Below, one piece after another: positions 63,504 to 64,000 of a stretch of DNA of 64,000 nucleotides. Location: contig OZ241973.1 in assembly GCA_965204295.1 (NCBI GenBank), positions 2,170,001 to 2,234,000 on the forward strand. The letters run 5' to 3'. Origin of the DNA: JAWKWH01 sp965204295 (GTDB lineage Bacteria; Pseudomonadota; Alphaproteobacteria; Rhizobiales; Rhizobiaceae). Numbering within the stretch: the first letter of the stretch is position 1; each line of letters starts with the position of its first letter. The translations under genes and the position numbers were made by a program. A model generated the notes under the pieces. It was not told the origin of the DNA. It saw only the letters and a list, made by a program, of their open reading frames with translations, and made no database searches.

Positions 63504-63871
63504 CCCGTATTCCCGGCTTTCAGAAGATGCGAAACGATCATTTGACCGGGGAATCCGATCTGACGGCATCTCTTGCGCCGTTCGGCGCGAACTGTCAAAC
63601 GCGGATCGCTTCCCAGGCCGATTTATGGGCCCGAAAGTCTCGATAATCCTGCAACCGGAGAACGACGGCCACTTGTTTTGCTCCGGCGGGGCTTTGACGA
63701 TCACCTCGTCAATCTCACCCTTGGCGGCCATTTCGTTGTTTTTCCGAAAGGCTGCAATCGCCAATTTGGTATTCGCGCCCATTACGCCATCGGCGATGTA
63801 GACCCGCCCGATGTCCCGGTCCGCGAACGGCGCATCGTTGATGATTGCGAATGTCGCGACTATACTCTCCC
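63504..63871 (-). pseudogene. Peptidoglycan-binding-domain remnant upstream of TSUP
   Basis: In the same frame as the TSUP gene and ahead of it, the minus strand encodes YIADGVMGANTKLAIAAFRK and NNEMAAKGEIDEVIVK, a clear match to the PG_binding_1 pattern (D-G-x-x-G-x-x-T-x-x-A-x-x-x-F). No start codon or upstream part of the parent gene is visible and the sequence then becomes unrelated (FGPINRPGKRSAFDSSRR). It is the C-terminal stub of a lost gene, fused in frame but probably not expressed with TSUP. Confidence 0.4.
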
Positions 63872-63911
63872 GATGAAACGGAAACCGCGTGGATGAAACG
63901 GAAACCGCGTG
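63872..63911. repeat. Perfect 20-bp tandem duplication
   Basis: GATGAAACGGAAACCGCGTG occurs at 63872-63891 and again at 63892-63911. It lies at the 5' edge of the peptidoglycan-binding remnant. It looks like a recent slippage or recombination scar. Confidence 0.9.
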
Positions 63912-64000
63912 TCAGACAGCCCGATAAAACCCCGCGTTAAGCGCCTCCTCCGCGAAGCATTGGTTCGTCGCCGCCCGGACCCGGACATTGTGGTGGATCA
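63909..64000 (+). CDS. Possible partial gene running off right edge
   Basis: From a GTG at 63909 the plus strand reads SDSPIKPRVKRLLREALVRR and then RPDPDIVVD and remains open to the end of the window. It is charged and helical-looking, but only about 30 residues are visible, there is no clear ribosome site and the family cannot be told. It partly overlaps the 20-bp repeat. Confidence 0.25.
   Translation, partial: MSDSPIKPRVKRLLREALVRRRPDPDIVVD

Noticed and set aside
1..64000. CRISPR array or phage genome
   Set aside because: The only repeats seen are short adjacent tandem copies without spacers, and no capsid, terminase, portal or cas genes are present.

Overview
The window is GC-rich chromosomal DNA that looks alphaproteobacterial. 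The clues are the sat/aprMBA sulfur-oxidation genes, a TIGR02186-type membrane protein, a DUF2293 protein, a ligase-associated lhr-pdeM pair, an Azospirillum-like 2-keto-3-deoxyarabonate dehydratase homologue and a TctABC carboxylate transporter. No rRNA or plasmid, phage or transposase genes are visible. Two tRNAs are present (Gln-UUG, Ser-GCU).

Layout. (1) 1-9.0 kb is a cell-surface polysaccharide cluster: dTDP-rhamnose synthesis (rfbA-C-B-D on the minus strand, rfbD running off the left edge), a family 2 glycosyltransferase, a WbpM/CapD-type membrane dehydratase on the plus strand, an epimerase homologue and a Wzm/Wzt ABC exporter. A truncated DUF2793 gene and tRNA-Gln follow. (2) 9.8-17.0 kb is a sulfur-oxidation locus. 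ATP sulfurylase (sat) is divergent from aprM-aprB-aprA, and the shared intergenic region carries three perfect 25-bp tandem repeats and two identical palindromic boxes. An FKBP-type isomerase and two unknown small proteins lie downstream of aprA. Together these oxidise sulfite through APS to sulfate with ATP formation. (3) From tRNA-Ser (17.2 kb) to 36.5 kb lie two accessory modules on the minus strand: an acid-sugar catabolic operon (TctCBA uptake, enolase-superfamily dehydratase, KDA-dehydratase-like enzyme, semialdehyde dehydrogenase, GntR regulator, PdxA-like dehydrogenase), then a four-gene defence-type operon (DUF3883 helicase, unknown 137-aa protein, DUF1156 methyltransferase, HEPN-DUF499 ATPase). 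(4) 36.6-56.1 kb is mixed housekeeping: redoxin with AraC regulator, TrmO, an ArsR-methyltransferase fusion ahead of a broken metF, a YbdK-like ligase, two EamA transporters, a CPA2 antiporter, a fused hydantoinase/oxoprolinase with a frameshifted MarR-like regulator, a GMC oxidoreductase, a TerB-DnaJ protein, an AmpD-like amidase and a PhyH dioxygenase. (5) 56.3-64 kb contains an AT-rich, frameshift-split secreted-protein gene, a membrane protein, a badly disrupted lhr next to intact pdeM, a TIGR02186/TSUP pair and edge fragments.

A recurring theme is gene damage. metF has a nonsense codon and a frameshift. lhr has a stop, an internal replacement and a frameshift. The MarR-like gene and the AT-rich gene are each split by one base. 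Remnants of DUF2793, SDR and peptidoglycan-binding genes are scattered between intact genes. This fits early genome decay, for example in a host-associated sulfur oxidiser, but uncorrected assembly indels could mimic part of it. All calls come from reading the sequence; no database search was run.
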